Counted from the stretch's first letter, positions 1 through 9,452 are shown. The stretch: DNA of 64,000 nucleotides from Psychrobacter urativorans (GCF_904846675.1 NZ_CAJHBT010000006.1:61005-125004), one strand, 5' to 3'. Program-made: numbers and translations. The notes: generated by a model from the letters alone, not told the origin.

Positions 1-2064
1 CAATATGGTGGTACTGGATTAGGCTTAGTGATATCCAAGCAATTGACGCGCTTGATGGGCGGTGATATTGGCTTTTATGATAATGCGCAAGAAAATATTG
101 CCAATCAAGGGGCGACATTTTGGTTTCGGATGCCCGCCCATGTTGACGTCTTAGAAGCGGCAACGGGTCAAACTATTGCGCTGCCGGTGCTTGCGCCACT
201 AGCGAGCGCATCCGATGAGTTTCATGTATTGGTTTGGATTAACCATGCCGCGTCCCGTCAAGTGCTCAAAGCCAGCCTGCAAAATTTGCCCATTCATTTA
301 ACCCAAGCCAACTCCTTGCCAGGGGTCCTCGAATCGCTTAAAGAGCGCGGCAATTATTGGGATTGGGTGATTGTCGATAATGATACTAAAGATGACATGA
401 TGGCACTGCTCAAACAGATCCGTTTGCATTATCAAGGGAAACTTGCCGTCTTTGGCTATCAAGTTACCGCTGACCAAGCATTGCTCAACCGTTATCAAGC
501 CAATATATTATATGAGCCATTAGATAAGCGCCAACTGTATGGCATGCTCGACACCCAAAAGAAAAGCCAAACGGTACAGAATCAAGCGCCGCGCTGGAAT
601 GGGGTGACGGTATTAGCGGTTGATGACCACTTGCCCAATTTATTAGTATTAGATGCGCTTCTTAGTGAGTTGGGTATTAACGTCATTACGGCTAATAGTG
701 GCTTTGATGCGATTGAGCTGATTAGTAAACAACAAACCAAAAATATAAAAACCTCTAAAACCACTCCGCAAAACTTATCGAATAAAACTCAAATCTCTAA
801 AGCAGAAGCCCGCGCACAAGTGAGTAAAGCGGCTACTAATTCTGGCAACAGTAGCAATAATAGTGAACAAAACGAAAGCTTGAACGATGATAAAAACAAT
901 GCTGATAAAAAACTGCATGCTAAAAATGATAGTGATAAAGATGATATCGACTTAATTTTTATGGACATTCAAATGCCGCGCATGTCAGGGCGCGCTGCTG
1001 CTGAGCAAATTCGTAAAATCGAAAACCCTGATAAGCGCATTCCTATCATTGCCTTAACCGCGCATGGATTATCTGATGAGCGTGACAAATTAATCACCAG
1101 CGGCATTGATGACTATGTCGGTAAACCCATTAGCCAGCCACAACTGCTACAAGTGCTACAAAAATGGCTAGGGCGCACGGCAACCTCACAGGCCAATACA
1201 GCAGCACCCACTAATTCTACGCCGCAGAAAATGCTACAAACTATGCCGCAATCACAATACGCTGCGCAAAATGCGTTGGCTCAAGACGACTCAAATCACA
1301 AGCTTGCCTTTCCAAAACTGTTAACAGAAAGTACGGCAGTCAATACCCTTGATAATGTAAGCCATGATTCCAGCACTAGCGTCGCGATTAGTACCAAGCC
1401 AAGTGCACGCCAAGCCGATAAAAATATGGCACGTCCGCTGTCGCTCAAAAAAATCCGTGATAACTATATGCGTGATATCAAGCCGCGTGACGACTATCTG
1501 CGTGAACCTAAACGCACGACTCAGCCACGCTATAAAAGCTTGCAATACCAAGACCAACCTCAAGACTCAGGGATTGAGGCAATGACTGAAGAGGAAAGTC
1601 AATCGTCAGACTATCCTCTATCAGATAGCCGCTTAAAAATCAGTGCTATAGACGATTTAGATATTTTAGATTGGCAAGATGCCTTGACGCGCTCAGCGAA
1701 TAAACCAGATTTGGCCGCCACGCTTATTATTATGATGCTCGATAGCATTACTAGTGAAAAAGAGGCGTTAACCCAAGCATGGCAAGCACATGACCGCAGT
1801 GAGCTGGGTCAAATTTCCCATCGTATTTTGGGCGCAAGCCGCTATACCGGTGTACCGCAACTGCGACAAGCCAGTCAGAACCTAGAAGACAAATGCTTAT
1901 TAAACAGTCAACACACCACGCCAGCACAATTTGCAATGCTCAAACCGCATTATGACGCCTTAATGCTAGCGCTGAGCAATTTACAGATGCTTGATTTGGG
2001 CCCTTATCCGCAGCTCAATTACCATCGTCTCAGTGAAGATGACATGACATGGAAAATGATTTAA
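1..2064 (+). CDS. gacS: GacS/BarA-type hybrid sensor histidine kinase, C-terminal part (5' end outside window)
   Basis: The reading frame is open from base 1 and begins inside the ATP-binding domain (GGTGLGLVISK, the G box), so the sensor, HAMP and DHp parts lie upstream of the window. After the ATPase domain come a degenerate receiver-like stretch (about residues 70-180 of the visible part), a true receiver with Asp-Asp (VLAVDDH) and phospho-acceptor Asp322 (FMDIQMPRMSG), and a C-terminal Hpt domain with His607 (ISHRILGAS). This order is that of GacS/BarA, which phosphorylates the regulator GacA/UvrY and controls Csr/Rsm small RNAs. The receiver is split by about 70 hydrophilic Ser/Asn/Lys/Asp-rich residues (nt 736-948) before the acceptor Asp. 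Another tripartite kinase (ArcB- or TorS-like) is possible, because the sensor domain cannot be seen. Confidence 0.85.
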   Translation, partial: QYGGTGLGLVISKQLTRLMGGDIGFYDNAQENIANQGATFWFRMPAHVDVLEAATGQTIALPVLAPLASASDEFHVLVWINHAASRQVLKASLQNLPIHLTQANSLPGVLESLKERGNYWDWVIVDNDTKDDMMALLKQIRLHYQGKLAVFGYQVTADQALLNRYQANILYEPLDKRQLYGMLDTQKKSQTVQNQAPRWNGVTVLAVDDHLPNLLVLDALLSELGINVITANSGFDAIELISKQQTKNIKTSKTTPQNLSNKTQISKAEARAQVSKAATNSGNSSNNSEQNESLNDDKNNADKKLHAKNDSDKDDIDLIFMDIQMPRMSGRAAAEQIRKIENPDKRIPIIALTAHGLSDERDKLITSGIDDYVGKPISQPQLLQVLQKWLGRTATSQANTAAPTNSTPQKMLQTMPQSQYAAQNALAQDDSNHKLAFPKLLTESTAVNTLDNVSHDSSTSVAISTKPSARQADKNMARPLSLKKIRDNYMRDIKPRDDYLREPKRTTQPRYKSLQYQDQPQDSGIEAMTEEESQSSDYPLSDSRLKISAIDDLDILDWQDALTRSANKPDLAATLIIMMLDSITSEKEALTQAWQAHDRSELGQISHRILGASRYTGVPQLRQASQNLEDKCLLNSQHTTPAQFAMLKPHYDALMLALSNLQMLDLGPYPQLNYHRLSEDDMTWKMI

Positions 2065-2124
2065 TGGTATTAACAAGTAGCTGTTTCATAAAATAGGGTG
2101 TTGATGAAGTAGGGAGGAGTTTAG

Positions 2125-2228
2125 CTATCAATAACACTTATTTATGAGGAACTGCTCCTAACTTTATGGTCAGTTATTGATAGGGCAGTGTTGATGTAAG
2201 CCTGCTAAGATTAATGAGTTATCGATAG
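2125..2228. promoter_or_regulatory. Inverted repeat CTATCAATAAC / GTTATTGATAG plus a third near copy
   Basis: An 11-base arm at 2125-2135 is perfectly complementary to 2173-2183, and a third near-identical copy (GTTATCGATAG) lies at 2218-2228, about 65 bases before the crotonase start. It could be an operator set or a weak terminator for the upstream kinase gene. There is no T-run, so a regulatory site is slightly more likely. The role is not established. Confidence 0.3.
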
Positions 2229-2294
2229 TTGTCATTGTTATTTGTCTGCCCTACTATTCACCTACTACTGTTTTTGCTATTAAGGATTGTCGTC

Positions 2295-3107
2295 ATGCAC
2301 GCTGTTGCCACTCATCAGTATCAGACGCTACAAGTCAGCGTTACCGAAAATATCTTAACCATCACCTTAAATCGTCCGCACAAAAAAAATGCCATGAACC
2401 TTGAGATGATGCATGAGCTGATTAAAGTTGCGACACAGGTTAGCATGGATAAAAAACTACGGGCGGTCATTATTAACGGCACTGAGAATACCTTTTGTGC
2501 CGGTATTGATTTGGGTGATTTGAATCAACCCAAAAACCAAGCCTATGCCTTTTGGGAGCTGATTAAACCGTGCCAAAGTTTATTTCAACGAGTGTGTTTG
2601 GTTTGGCGTGATGTGCCAGTGCCCGCGATTTCGGTGTTAAAAGGTCACTGTCTTGGCGCAGGATTACAACTGGCATTGGCTTGCGATGTGCGTATCAGTC
2701 ATCCCGATTGTAAGCTGTCAATTATGGAAGCCAAGTGGGGCCTAGTGCCAGATATGGGACTCACCCAATCGGCGCTGGGCGTGGTGCGTGCAGACGTACT
2801 AAAAGAGCTGGCGATGAGCGCTCGTATTATTGATGGAGAATGCGCTAAGCAATTGGGTCTCGTGAGCCATTGTAGCAATGCCCCGTTAGAGCATGCACAA
2901 ATACTTGCTGCTGAATTTGCAGAACGCTCTCCCGATGCGGTGCTGGCTAGTAAGCGAGTTATTAATGCCATGTATCAGCAGTCCGCAATGACCCTTTATC
3001 AAGAAAAAATGTGGCAAGTAAAATTGATGCTCGGTCGTAATCGCAAGCTCGCCCTTAAAAAAGCCAAACAAAGCGCCACCACGTTTGTAAAACGGCAGTT
3101 CCGCTAA
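2295..3107 (+). CDS. Enoyl-CoA hydratase/isomerase (crotonase) family protein
   Basis: A 270-residue crotonase fold protein acting on acyl-CoA thioesters in the cytoplasm. The family signature is clear: LNRPHKKNAMN near the N-terminus, FCAGIDLGDL forming one half of the oxyanion hole, and KGHCLGAGLQLALACDVRIS containing the other half, followed by EAKWGLVPDMG. The ATG at 2295 is chosen over the longer TTG frame from 2229 because AAGGA lies 8 bases upstream and the extra 22 residues are hydrophobic and unlike the family. The conserved acidic residue in the EAKWGL stretch suggests a hydratase or isomerase, but the substrate cannot be read from sequence. It stands alone rather than in a fatty-acid operon. 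Confidence 0.85.
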   Translation: MHAVATHQYQTLQVSVTENILTITLNRPHKKNAMNLEMMHELIKVATQVSMDKKLRAVIINGTENTFCAGIDLGDLNQPKNQAYAFWELIKPCQSLFQRVCLVWRDVPVPAISVLKGHCLGAGLQLALACDVRISHPDCKLSIMEAKWGLVPDMGLTQSALGVVRADVLKELAMSARIIDGECAKQLGLVSHCSNAPLEHAQILAAEFAERSPDAVLASKRVINAMYQQSAMTLYQEKMWQVKLMLGRNRKLALKKAKQSATTFVKRQFR

Positions 3108-3244
3108 ACCAATACGTTCTAGATTGGTTAATGCTAACGCTTTTAGATGAAAGCTGGTTGCTGAACTGCATATCTCTATTGAAATATCCGCAGGCAGTAC
3201 GATATAACACTGTCTGTTATAACCTCATATTAATGGTCTGAAAT

Positions 3245-4504
3245 ATGTCTGCTCCAAAATCTACTCCGTCCCAGTCATCTACTGCTCAAAATCGAGTACG
3301 CTCAGCAGAATTACCCGTTGCATGGATTCTGATGCTTGGGCTCATTGTAGCCGTTGGCCCACTATCTATTGATATGTATCTGCCAGCACTGCCGGCAATG
3401 GCGGACAGCTTCGATGTACCGACTGCCTTTATTGCCAACTCCGTACCTGCCTATTTTGTAGGTCTAGTATTTGGGCAGCTGTTCTATGGACCCTTTAGTG
3501 ACCGCGTTGGTCGGGTCAAGCCCTTATATATTGGCATGACCTTATATGTGATTGCCTCAGTGATTTGTGCCACGACCAATAATGAATATGTATTATTTGC
3601 AGGGCGTACGCTGCAAGCGCTCGGAGCTTGCGTAGGAGCAGTGGTTACTCGCGCTGCGATTCGAGATCGTCTAACCGCTAAGCAAACCGCAAAAGCATTT
3701 TCTATTATGGTGCTCGTGATCGGTTTAGCGCCCATATTAGCGCCATCGCTCGGTGCACTATTCCTGCGATTTTTTAGTTGGCATTCTATTTTTTGGTTTT
3801 TAGCAGCGTTTGGTCTGCTGAATCTGGTATTAACCAAATTCTTCTTCTTTGAGACCCTTACCGAGGAGAACCGCAACGTTAGGCCCGCTAAAGAAGTGCT
3901 CAGTCAATATTGGGATCTGCTCAAAGACCCGACCTTTAACTATCCGGCAATCGGCGGTGGCTTCTTGATGGGGGCGATGTTCGTTTATATTAGCGCCGCC
4001 TCTGAGTTATTAATGGATACGTATGGCATCTCATCGACCCATTTTGGCTGGATATTTGGGATGAACGCGGTAGGTTTTGTGGCATTGACTCAATTGAATC
4101 AATGGCTAACCAATCACTATCGTATTCTAAGTTTATTACGGTTTGGCGCGTTGATGCAGGTGACTGCTTCAGCTGGTTTATTTATTTTAGGACTTACCTT
4201 CGGTAGCGATTCTTGGTTGCCATTGGTTTTAATCTGTATCTTCTTTTGCATCTCTGGGTTAGGTTTAACGCAACCGAACGCAACTGCTATTGCGCTGGCC
4301 TTTCAAAAACGTCGTGCTGGGATGGCAAGTGCCCTACAAGGCTCACTGATGTTTTCAGTGGGTATTTTCGGTGGGGTATTATTGAATCTATTCCCAGTTA
4401 ATCCTGTGCTTAAGCTTGGGGTCACGATGTTTGTGTTGATGAGTTTAGGTTGTTTATTAATTTGGCGCATAGACCGTAACTTAAATTTGGATGATGCTGA
4501 ATAG
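3245..4504 (+). CDS. bcr: Bcr/CflA family multidrug efflux MFS transporter
   Basis: A 419-residue inner-membrane protein of the major facilitator superfamily with about 12 hydrophobic segments. The first helix carries the family motif PLSIDMYLPALPAM, and the loop between helices 2 and 3 has the MFS motif A (GPFSDRVGRVKPLY). These features place it in the Bcr/CflA drug:H+ antiporter group, which exports bicyclomycin, chloramphenicol or related compounds. Substrate range cannot be assigned. The ATG at 3245 has no strong Shine-Dalgarno, but no in-frame alternative fits the family start better. A strong terminator follows the gene, so it appears to be monocistronic. Confidence 0.85.
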   Translation: MSAPKSTPSQSSTAQNRVRSAELPVAWILMLGLIVAVGPLSIDMYLPALPAMADSFDVPTAFIANSVPAYFVGLVFGQLFYGPFSDRVGRVKPLYIGMTLYVIASVICATTNNEYVLFAGRTLQALGACVGAVVTRAAIRDRLTAKQTAKAFSIMVLVIGLAPILAPSLGALFLRFFSWHSIFWFLAAFGLLNLVLTKFFFFETLTEENRNVRPAKEVLSQYWDLLKDPTFNYPAIGGGFLMGAMFVYISAASELLMDTYGISSTHFGWIFGMNAVGFVALTQLNQWLTNHYRILSLLRFGALMQVTASAGLFILGLTFGSDSWLPLVLICIFFCISGLGLTQPNATAIALAFQKRRAGMASALQGSLMFSVGIFGGVLLNLFPVNPVLKLGVTMFVLMSLGCLLIWRIDRNLNLDDAE

Positions 4505-4561
4505 TTAATCTAGCCAGTAATTAATCTAGCAATTGATTTAGTAACCAATTAATTAATAAAA

Positions 4562-4600
4562 AAGAGGGCGTGTTGAATATTCAATACGCCCTCTTTTTTT
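4562..4600 (+). terminator. Rho-independent terminator after the Bcr/CflA gene
   Basis: GAGGGCGT (4564-4571) pairs with ACGCCCTC (4586-4593); the loop region TTGAATATTCAA is itself self-complementary, and TTTTTTT follows. It ends the transporter transcript. Confidence 0.9.
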
Positions 4601-4604
4601 CTCA

Positions 4605-5369
4605 AATACTACCCATTTAATTTTGGAGTATTCGCTAAATAAATTTATGTCTCCGTATATCATTTTTACACCATTAACCTATGTTTATCTCACTTTATTT
4701 TTTAGCACAAATTAAGGTCTAAAAACTAATGGCATTAATAGAAAGTATTAAATAATAAGCAATTTAAAGTTTTGTATTAATATAATTATTGGAATTAAAA
4801 AATAAAAATAAGTTGATTTCTATCTGGTGTTTTGAAGATAAGTATTGCTTTCATGAAAATAGTTGAGTATTATCCGATGTAATATTATGTAATAATAGTT
4901 CATGAAAATGTAATTATAACTTGCTTTTATATTGCCTTGATTATTAATGAAGTACTTCAACGCTGTTCTTAAAGTCATGCTAGATAAGCTCTAAAAACAA
5001 TTATTGCTCTTAAGCACGACCGCGATAAATCTCACCAGACTTATCTGTTGCCTTCGATTACACCCTATTTCTCTCCAGTCTTTTATTGCTGACTGCTCAT
5101 TAATGTCGACTTATAATAAGTCAGCATTAATCTGATTGTCTGTAGTAATAATTTATTCGTCAAATATCGCTAATATTTAGTTATTAAAGTTGCTTTATAA
5201 GTTTTTTTTAAAAGACGAAAAATACAACAGCAGTAATTAAGATTGCTACAACAAATATGATACTGCCCGTCTCATTTTAAGGCAATTAAGGCGAGTAATA
5301 GGCAAGCTATCAATAATGCAGAATTTTCTAACCTCATCTCTATTCTTTAATTGAACAAGGAAGTTGATT
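4605..5369. other. Long AT-rich intergenic region
   Basis: No convincing reading frame on either strand. The first 400 bases are very AT-rich. Besides the dyad at 5099-5131 nothing specific was recognised. The last 80 bases should contain the promoter of the CheA-like operon. Confidence 0.6.
5099..5131. promoter_or_regulatory. Interrupted dyad ATTAATG-GACTTA / TAAGTC-CATTAAT
   Basis: Two perfectly complementary segment pairs (7 and 6 bp) are separated by symmetric 2-base internal loops around a 3-base centre. It lies about 240 bases before the CheA-like kinase gene. It has no T-run, so it is more likely an operator or RNA structure than a terminator. Confidence 0.35.
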
Positions 5370-7559
5370 ATGGATGCACCGTTACCACCGAATTTAGAAA
5401 TTCCTAAAAACCGTTATACCTCAATCATTGTTTCTGTTGTCATCTTCTTACTGCTAACGTCGGGGGTTTTGGCCACTAGTATTTATAACTCGCTTAAAAT
5501 TCGTGATTTGCGAGCGGGCACTACCTTGAGTGCGAATCTTCGAAGCGATGTTCCAAGGTTAACTCAAGAAGTATATTTACTTAATATCATGCGGGAGCAA
5601 CAACAGTCCATACCGGCGTTAGAGTTGCAAGCAGAAAAAATAACTGAGTTAACTGAAGATATTGATAAGGAAGTGACTACTCTCAATGAGGGTGGTAAGG
5701 TCACGATTCGTAGCGATGAAGATGTTTATGAACCTGCAACTCAACCTGATCAGGTTGAGTACGTTCAGAGTACCCTAAATCTGTGGACACCCTATAAGAA
5801 CGCAGCGCTAAACTTTGTGAGCTCTGAGTCAATTTTAGATGTAAGCACTTTGGAGAATAGCTTTGGAGAGGCGACACAAAGTATTTATGACAATGCCACT
5901 GGTCTTACTAATAGTTTAGGTGATGAAAATGGTAGACGCGCTGGGTTCTTGAGAAACCTGCAAATCTTTGGTATTTCATTTGCGATTTTATATTTTATCG
6001 TGTTTGTACTGTACTTCGTCCGTAGATTGAAATCCTCTGATGAAGAGTTAATAACGGCGCGTCGTGAAACTCGAGAGATTATGGAAACCGTTAGTACAGG
6101 CCTGTTCTTGCTTGATAAAGACTTGAATATTGGTCAGCAGCATTCACGGGCACTCACTAACATTATGGGTACCAATAATTTGGCTGGCGAGAACTTTACC
6201 AATGTGCTGCGCGGACGCATCTCAGATAAAGACCTGAATACCACGCGTCAGTTTATTGAGCAGCTGTATAATCCACGCGTCAAAGAAAAACTAGTTGATT
6301 CTCTTAACCCACTGCATAAAGTTATGCTTCATAACACCTCAAGCGAGCAAGGCAGCGATAGCCGCTTTTTAGACTTTAAGTTCTCACGGGTTTATGAGAA
6401 TAAAGATATTGCTCGTATTTTAGTAAACGTCAATGATGTCTCAGATGCCGTTTATTTAGAGCAGCGTCTTGAGAAAGAACGCACGCAAAATGACATGCAG
6501 ATTGAGATGTTAACGACCATCTTAAATGTGAATCCAAAAATTATTAATGAATTTATTAGCAATACCAAAAATCATATCGATAAAATGAATAATGTTTTAA
6601 AAAATCCAGGCAGTTCACAATTTGAACTTGAAGGCAAACTCAATGCCATTTATCGAGAAATGCACAGTCTAAAAGGTGAAGCATCAGCGTTGAAATTGCA
6701 TAGCTTTACTAAAATTGCCTCTGATGCTGAAGACAAGCTCAATGCGCTGCAAAATCAAGGCAAGCTATCGGGTAATGACTTCTTACCATTAGCAGTACAT
6801 TTGGATGATCTGTTGAGTCTATCGAATACTATCGAAACCTTAGGCGTGCGTATCAGCCGTGCGACAGCACCATCATCGACATCGATTGCAGTAGATAACA
6901 ATGCTCCAGAAGTAATGGGCAACATAAATCAGGCGATAGACCCCTCAATGAATGATGTAAGCGTTGATTTTGGCGATGATATTATTGATCTAAACGGTGG
7001 AACTGATGACAATCTATTAACCTACTATCAGGATTTTGCGCAAGATATTGCGAGCAGACAGGGTAAGCGGGTACAGCTAAATAGTGGCAGCTTGTCGCAA
7101 GTTACCATACCAGAGCGCCTAAAAACAGCAGTTAAAGAAATCAGTATCCAGCTGTTACGTAATGCGGTGGTACACGGTATTGAAACGCCTACTATCCGTC
7201 AAGCAGCTGGTAAGCCAGTCATTGGTAACGTTGGGCTTGAGATGCAAAGGACAGATCAGAACTTTATCATTACTTTGCAAGACGATGGACAAGGTATCGA
7301 TTACGACGGTATTCGTGACAAGCTAATCAGTGAAGGCCGCTTTAGTGTCGACGAAGCGGACAAGCTTGATCGCCGTGAGCTACTAAACCAGCTATTCTCA
7401 TCAGGATTTTCGACCAAAAACTCTACGGATGAAGATGGTGGTCGCGGTGTAGGTTTGGATATTATCAAAGCTCAAGTCCAAGAACATGGCGGTAAGCTCA
7501 ACGTTAATAGCGAGCTTGGCAAAATGACACGTTTTGTCATTACCTTACCTAACGTTTAA
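5370..7559 (+). CDS. Membrane-bound CheA-like histidine kinase (sensor, internal Hpt, class II ATPase, no CheW domain)
   Basis: A 729-residue protein. Membrane segments at about residues 17-39 and 199-217 flank a helical periplasmic domain recalling PilJ/NarX-type sensors (DVPRLTQEVYLLNIMREQQQ). A PAS-like region follows (about 235-375). The Hpt domain has MHSLKGEAS with the likely phospho-acceptor His432. The C-terminal ATPase is of CheA type: N box LLRNAVVHGIE, DDGQGID, and GGRGVGLDII. Unlike true CheA it has no CheW-like regulatory domain and no obvious P2 domain, and it carries its own transmembrane sensor. The ATG at 5370 is preferred over TTG 5364 because AAGGAAG lies 6 bases upstream. 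It heads an operon with a receiver gene and two CheX genes, so it probably phosphorylates the neighbouring receiver. The stimulus is unknown. Confidence 0.85.
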   Translation: MDAPLPPNLEIPKNRYTSIIVSVVIFLLLTSGVLATSIYNSLKIRDLRAGTTLSANLRSDVPRLTQEVYLLNIMREQQQSIPALELQAEKITELTEDIDKEVTTLNEGGKVTIRSDEDVYEPATQPDQVEYVQSTLNLWTPYKNAALNFVSSESILDVSTLENSFGEATQSIYDNATGLTNSLGDENGRRAGFLRNLQIFGISFAILYFIVFVLYFVRRLKSSDEELITARRETREIMETVSTGLFLLDKDLNIGQQHSRALTNIMGTNNLAGENFTNVLRGRISDKDLNTTRQFIEQLYNPRVKEKLVDSLNPLHKVMLHNTSSEQGSDSRFLDFKFSRVYENKDIARILVNVNDVSDAVYLEQRLEKERTQNDMQIEMLTTILNVNPKIINEFISNTKNHIDKMNNVLKNPGSSQFELEGKLNAIYREMHSLKGEASALKLHSFTKIASDAEDKLNALQNQGKLSGNDFLPLAVHLDDLLSLSNTIETLGVRISRATAPSSTSIAVDNNAPEVMGNINQAIDPSMNDVSVDFGDDIIDLNGGTDDNLLTYYQDFAQDIASRQGKRVQLNSGSLSQVTIPERLKTAVKEISIQLLRNAVVHGIETPTIRQAAGKPVIGNVGLEMQRTDQNFIITLQDDGQGIDYDGIRDKLISEGRFSVDEADKLDRRELLNQLFSSGFSTKNSTDEDGGRGVGLDIIKAQVQEHGGKLNVNSELGKMTRFVITLPNV

Positions 7560-7579
7560 TTAAGGATAATAGATAAGTT

Positions 7580-7942
7580 ATGCATAAGTTAATGATTGTT
7601 GATGACTCCAATATTATTCGCAACCGTATTCAGCGCGCGTATGATTCAGGGCAGTTTATGTTAGTTGCGACCGCAACCAGTGGCGTCAGTGCTATTGAAA
7701 AGTTCAATATTCACCATCCAGACGTTATCACTATGGATTTGACCATGCCACAAATGGACGGCCTGGAATGTATCGAAAAAATTATCGCCATTGACCCTGA
7801 TGTACGCATCTTGGTAGTGTCGGCATTGTCCGATAAGTCTACTGGCATTGAGGCCTTGTCGTTGGGTGCTAGCGGGTTTTTATGCAAACCATTTTCAGCA
7901 GAAGAGCTTGTAGAGGCTTTGCAAGAACTCATGCAAGACTAA
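7580..7942 (+). CDS. Single-domain response regulator (CheY/PilG-like)
   Basis: A 120-residue stand-alone receiver with all the switch residues: Asp8-Asp9 (VDDSN), acceptor Asp53 (TMDLTMPQMDG), Ser81 (VVSAL) and Lys103 (FLCKPF). There is no output domain, so it must signal by protein contact, as CheY and PilG do. It begins 20 bases after the CheA-like kinase with a TAAGGA ribosome site, and two CheX-type phosphatase genes follow, giving a complete phosphorylation-dephosphorylation circuit in one transcript. No flagellar genes are in the window; Psychrobacter generally lacks flagella, so twitching or a non-motility target is more likely. Confidence 0.88.
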   Translation: MHKLMIVDDSNIIRNRIQRAYDSGQFMLVATATSGVSAIEKFNIHHPDVITMDLTMPQMDGLECIEKIIAIDPDVRILVVSALSDKSTGIEALSLGASGFLCKPFSAEELVEALQELMQD

Positions 7943-7989
7943 TATCAGGCAGCGACCCAAGTAGATTTAATTATAAAAGAACAAAAACT

Positions 7990-8439
7990 ATGAAAGAACA
8001 GAAGCTGCATATTTTTTTGAATATTATTACCCACTACTTTCAGCAGTTTGCTAATGAAGAGCTGATCGTTGATACCCCTTATTTGTTAGAAAACAAACAG
8101 CCAAAAATTCATGATTATACCGGTGTTATTGGTATATCCGGGGCACAAAAAGGGGTGGTATATTTTTCAGCGACTCGTGAATTATTAACTCGTATTCTAG
8201 ACAGTATGGGGGAGACTGATAAAGGTGAAGACAACTTTGTCGATCTGGTCGGAGAGGTCGCTAATACTATCGCGGGCAATGCTCGTAAAGAATTTGGGGC
8301 AGGTTTTTATATTTCTGTACCAGTGGTATTTAAGGGCTCACCGCAAAGTATTATTTTACCTAAAGAGGAGCGTTCTTTTATCATCCCGGTCACGTGGCAA
8401 GGTCAAGTCGGGGAAATTGTAATTTGTTTGCAAGATTAA
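7990..8439 (+). CDS. CheX-family response-regulator phosphatase, copy 1
   Basis: A 149-residue CheC/CheX/FliY-type protein. The catalytic helix holds the ExxN motif of CheX as Glu89-Val-Ala-Asn92 within DLVGEVANTIAGNARKEFG. In this family Glu and Asn position water to hydrolyse the aspartyl phosphate of CheY. The ATG at 7990 gives a protein exactly as long as the downstream paralogue; the longer frame from 7882 overlaps the receiver gene and is rejected. It lies 47 bases after the receiver gene, which supports that receiver as its substrate. Confidence 0.8.
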   Translation: MKEQKLHIFLNIITHYFQQFANEELIVDTPYLLENKQPKIHDYTGVIGISGAQKGVVYFSATRELLTRILDSMGETDKGEDNFVDLVGEVANTIAGNARKEFGAGFYISVPVVFKGSPQSIILPKEERSFIIPVTWQGQVGEIVICLQD

Positions 8440-8479
8440 ATACCGCCCCACAAATGATGAGCATGGATAATAAAATATT

Positions 8480-8929
8480 ATGGTTAAAGTAGAAAAGTTA
8501 GGCGTATTCTTAAGCTCAATCAGCACCTTTTTTTTACAGATTGACAGCTCGCCAGTAGCTATCGATACGCCATATTTGCATAATAACAGAAATGCAGTAG
8601 GCTATGATTATAGCGGTATTATTAAAATATCAGGGCCGCTGGATGGCTGCGTTTATGTCAGCGCCTCTAGTAACATGCTACGTGAAGTCATCAAAGTGAT
8701 GGGTGAGCCTGACTCATCACTTACGATGATGAAAGACTTACTGGGCGAGATGGCCAATACTATCTCAGGTAATGCTCGTACTGAGTTTGGCGCAGATTTC
8801 ATTATCGCACCGCCAAAGATTGTTGATGGCGCCCCCAGCACTTCTCATTTACCAAAAGAGCGTTATAGTTATATCACCCCGTTCAGTTGGCGCGGGCATC
8901 ATGCAGTCATTGGTATTTGTATTGCTTAA
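8480..8929 (+). CDS. CheX-family response-regulator phosphatase, copy 2
   Basis: A 149-residue paralogue of the gene 40 bases upstream, with the same core (DTPYL near residue 30, DYSG/DYTG, and LLGEMANTISGNARTEFG). The ExxN residues are Glu90 and Asn93, so it too should be catalytically competent. The copies have clearly diverged outside the motif region, which points to an old duplication and perhaps to heterodimer formation or different targets. CheX acts as a dimer in characterised bacteria. The ribosome site is weak. It is the last gene of the kinase-receiver-phosphatase operon. Confidence 0.8.
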   Translation: MVKVEKLGVFLSSISTFFLQIDSSPVAIDTPYLHNNRNAVGYDYSGIIKISGPLDGCVYVSASSNMLREVIKVMGEPDSSLTMMKDLLGEMANTISGNARTEFGADFIIAPPKIVDGAPSTSHLPKERYSYITPFSWRGHHAVIGICIA

Positions 8930-9452
8930 TCTTACGTCAATAATTTGCAATCATTGCTGTAAAGCTAATAACTTGGAACTAAAAATGTGACTACAAAAAG
9001 CGACGTTTATATGTCGTTTTTTTGTGTGCGCTAAATAAAGCATTTGTTTTATCCATTATTGTCCATATATAGATAGAGTAGGCAGCGAGAACCGTTCTCG
9101 ATGACTTGCGCTTTCCATAATAATCTTATACATACCCTAACAAATCGCTAGAGCTTGCTATACGTTCTATGATAAAATACAGCGCAGCTATTTCTATAAT
9201 TTAGTTTATACTTACTTCTTAGTTTTAAGCTTTGATTTTAAAACTAAACTCAAATAATAGCTCTAATATATTTTAACCAACCAATGACACACACATCATG
9301 GCAAAAAATTGCTGGGTGTTCGGCGACTTGATTAATTTGCAACCGTACGGTCTCAGGCTAGTAAATAAAGCCTGGATCGTTAGCAGATGCGTGTCGCTGA
9401 ATAGGCAGTTTTTGTGATGTGGAGGCATAACCCAACCAACAGGACATTTTAC
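8930..9452. other. Intergenic region: weak terminator of the CheX operon and rpsB leader
   Basis: A short hairpin (CGAC 9001-9004 with GTCG 9013-9016) followed by TTTTTTT can end the CheX operon. The rest, about 430 bases, should hold the rpsB promoter and the 5' leader used for S2 autoregulation in enterobacteria. I could not place a confident -35/-10 pair, and frames here are shadows. Confidence 0.5.
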
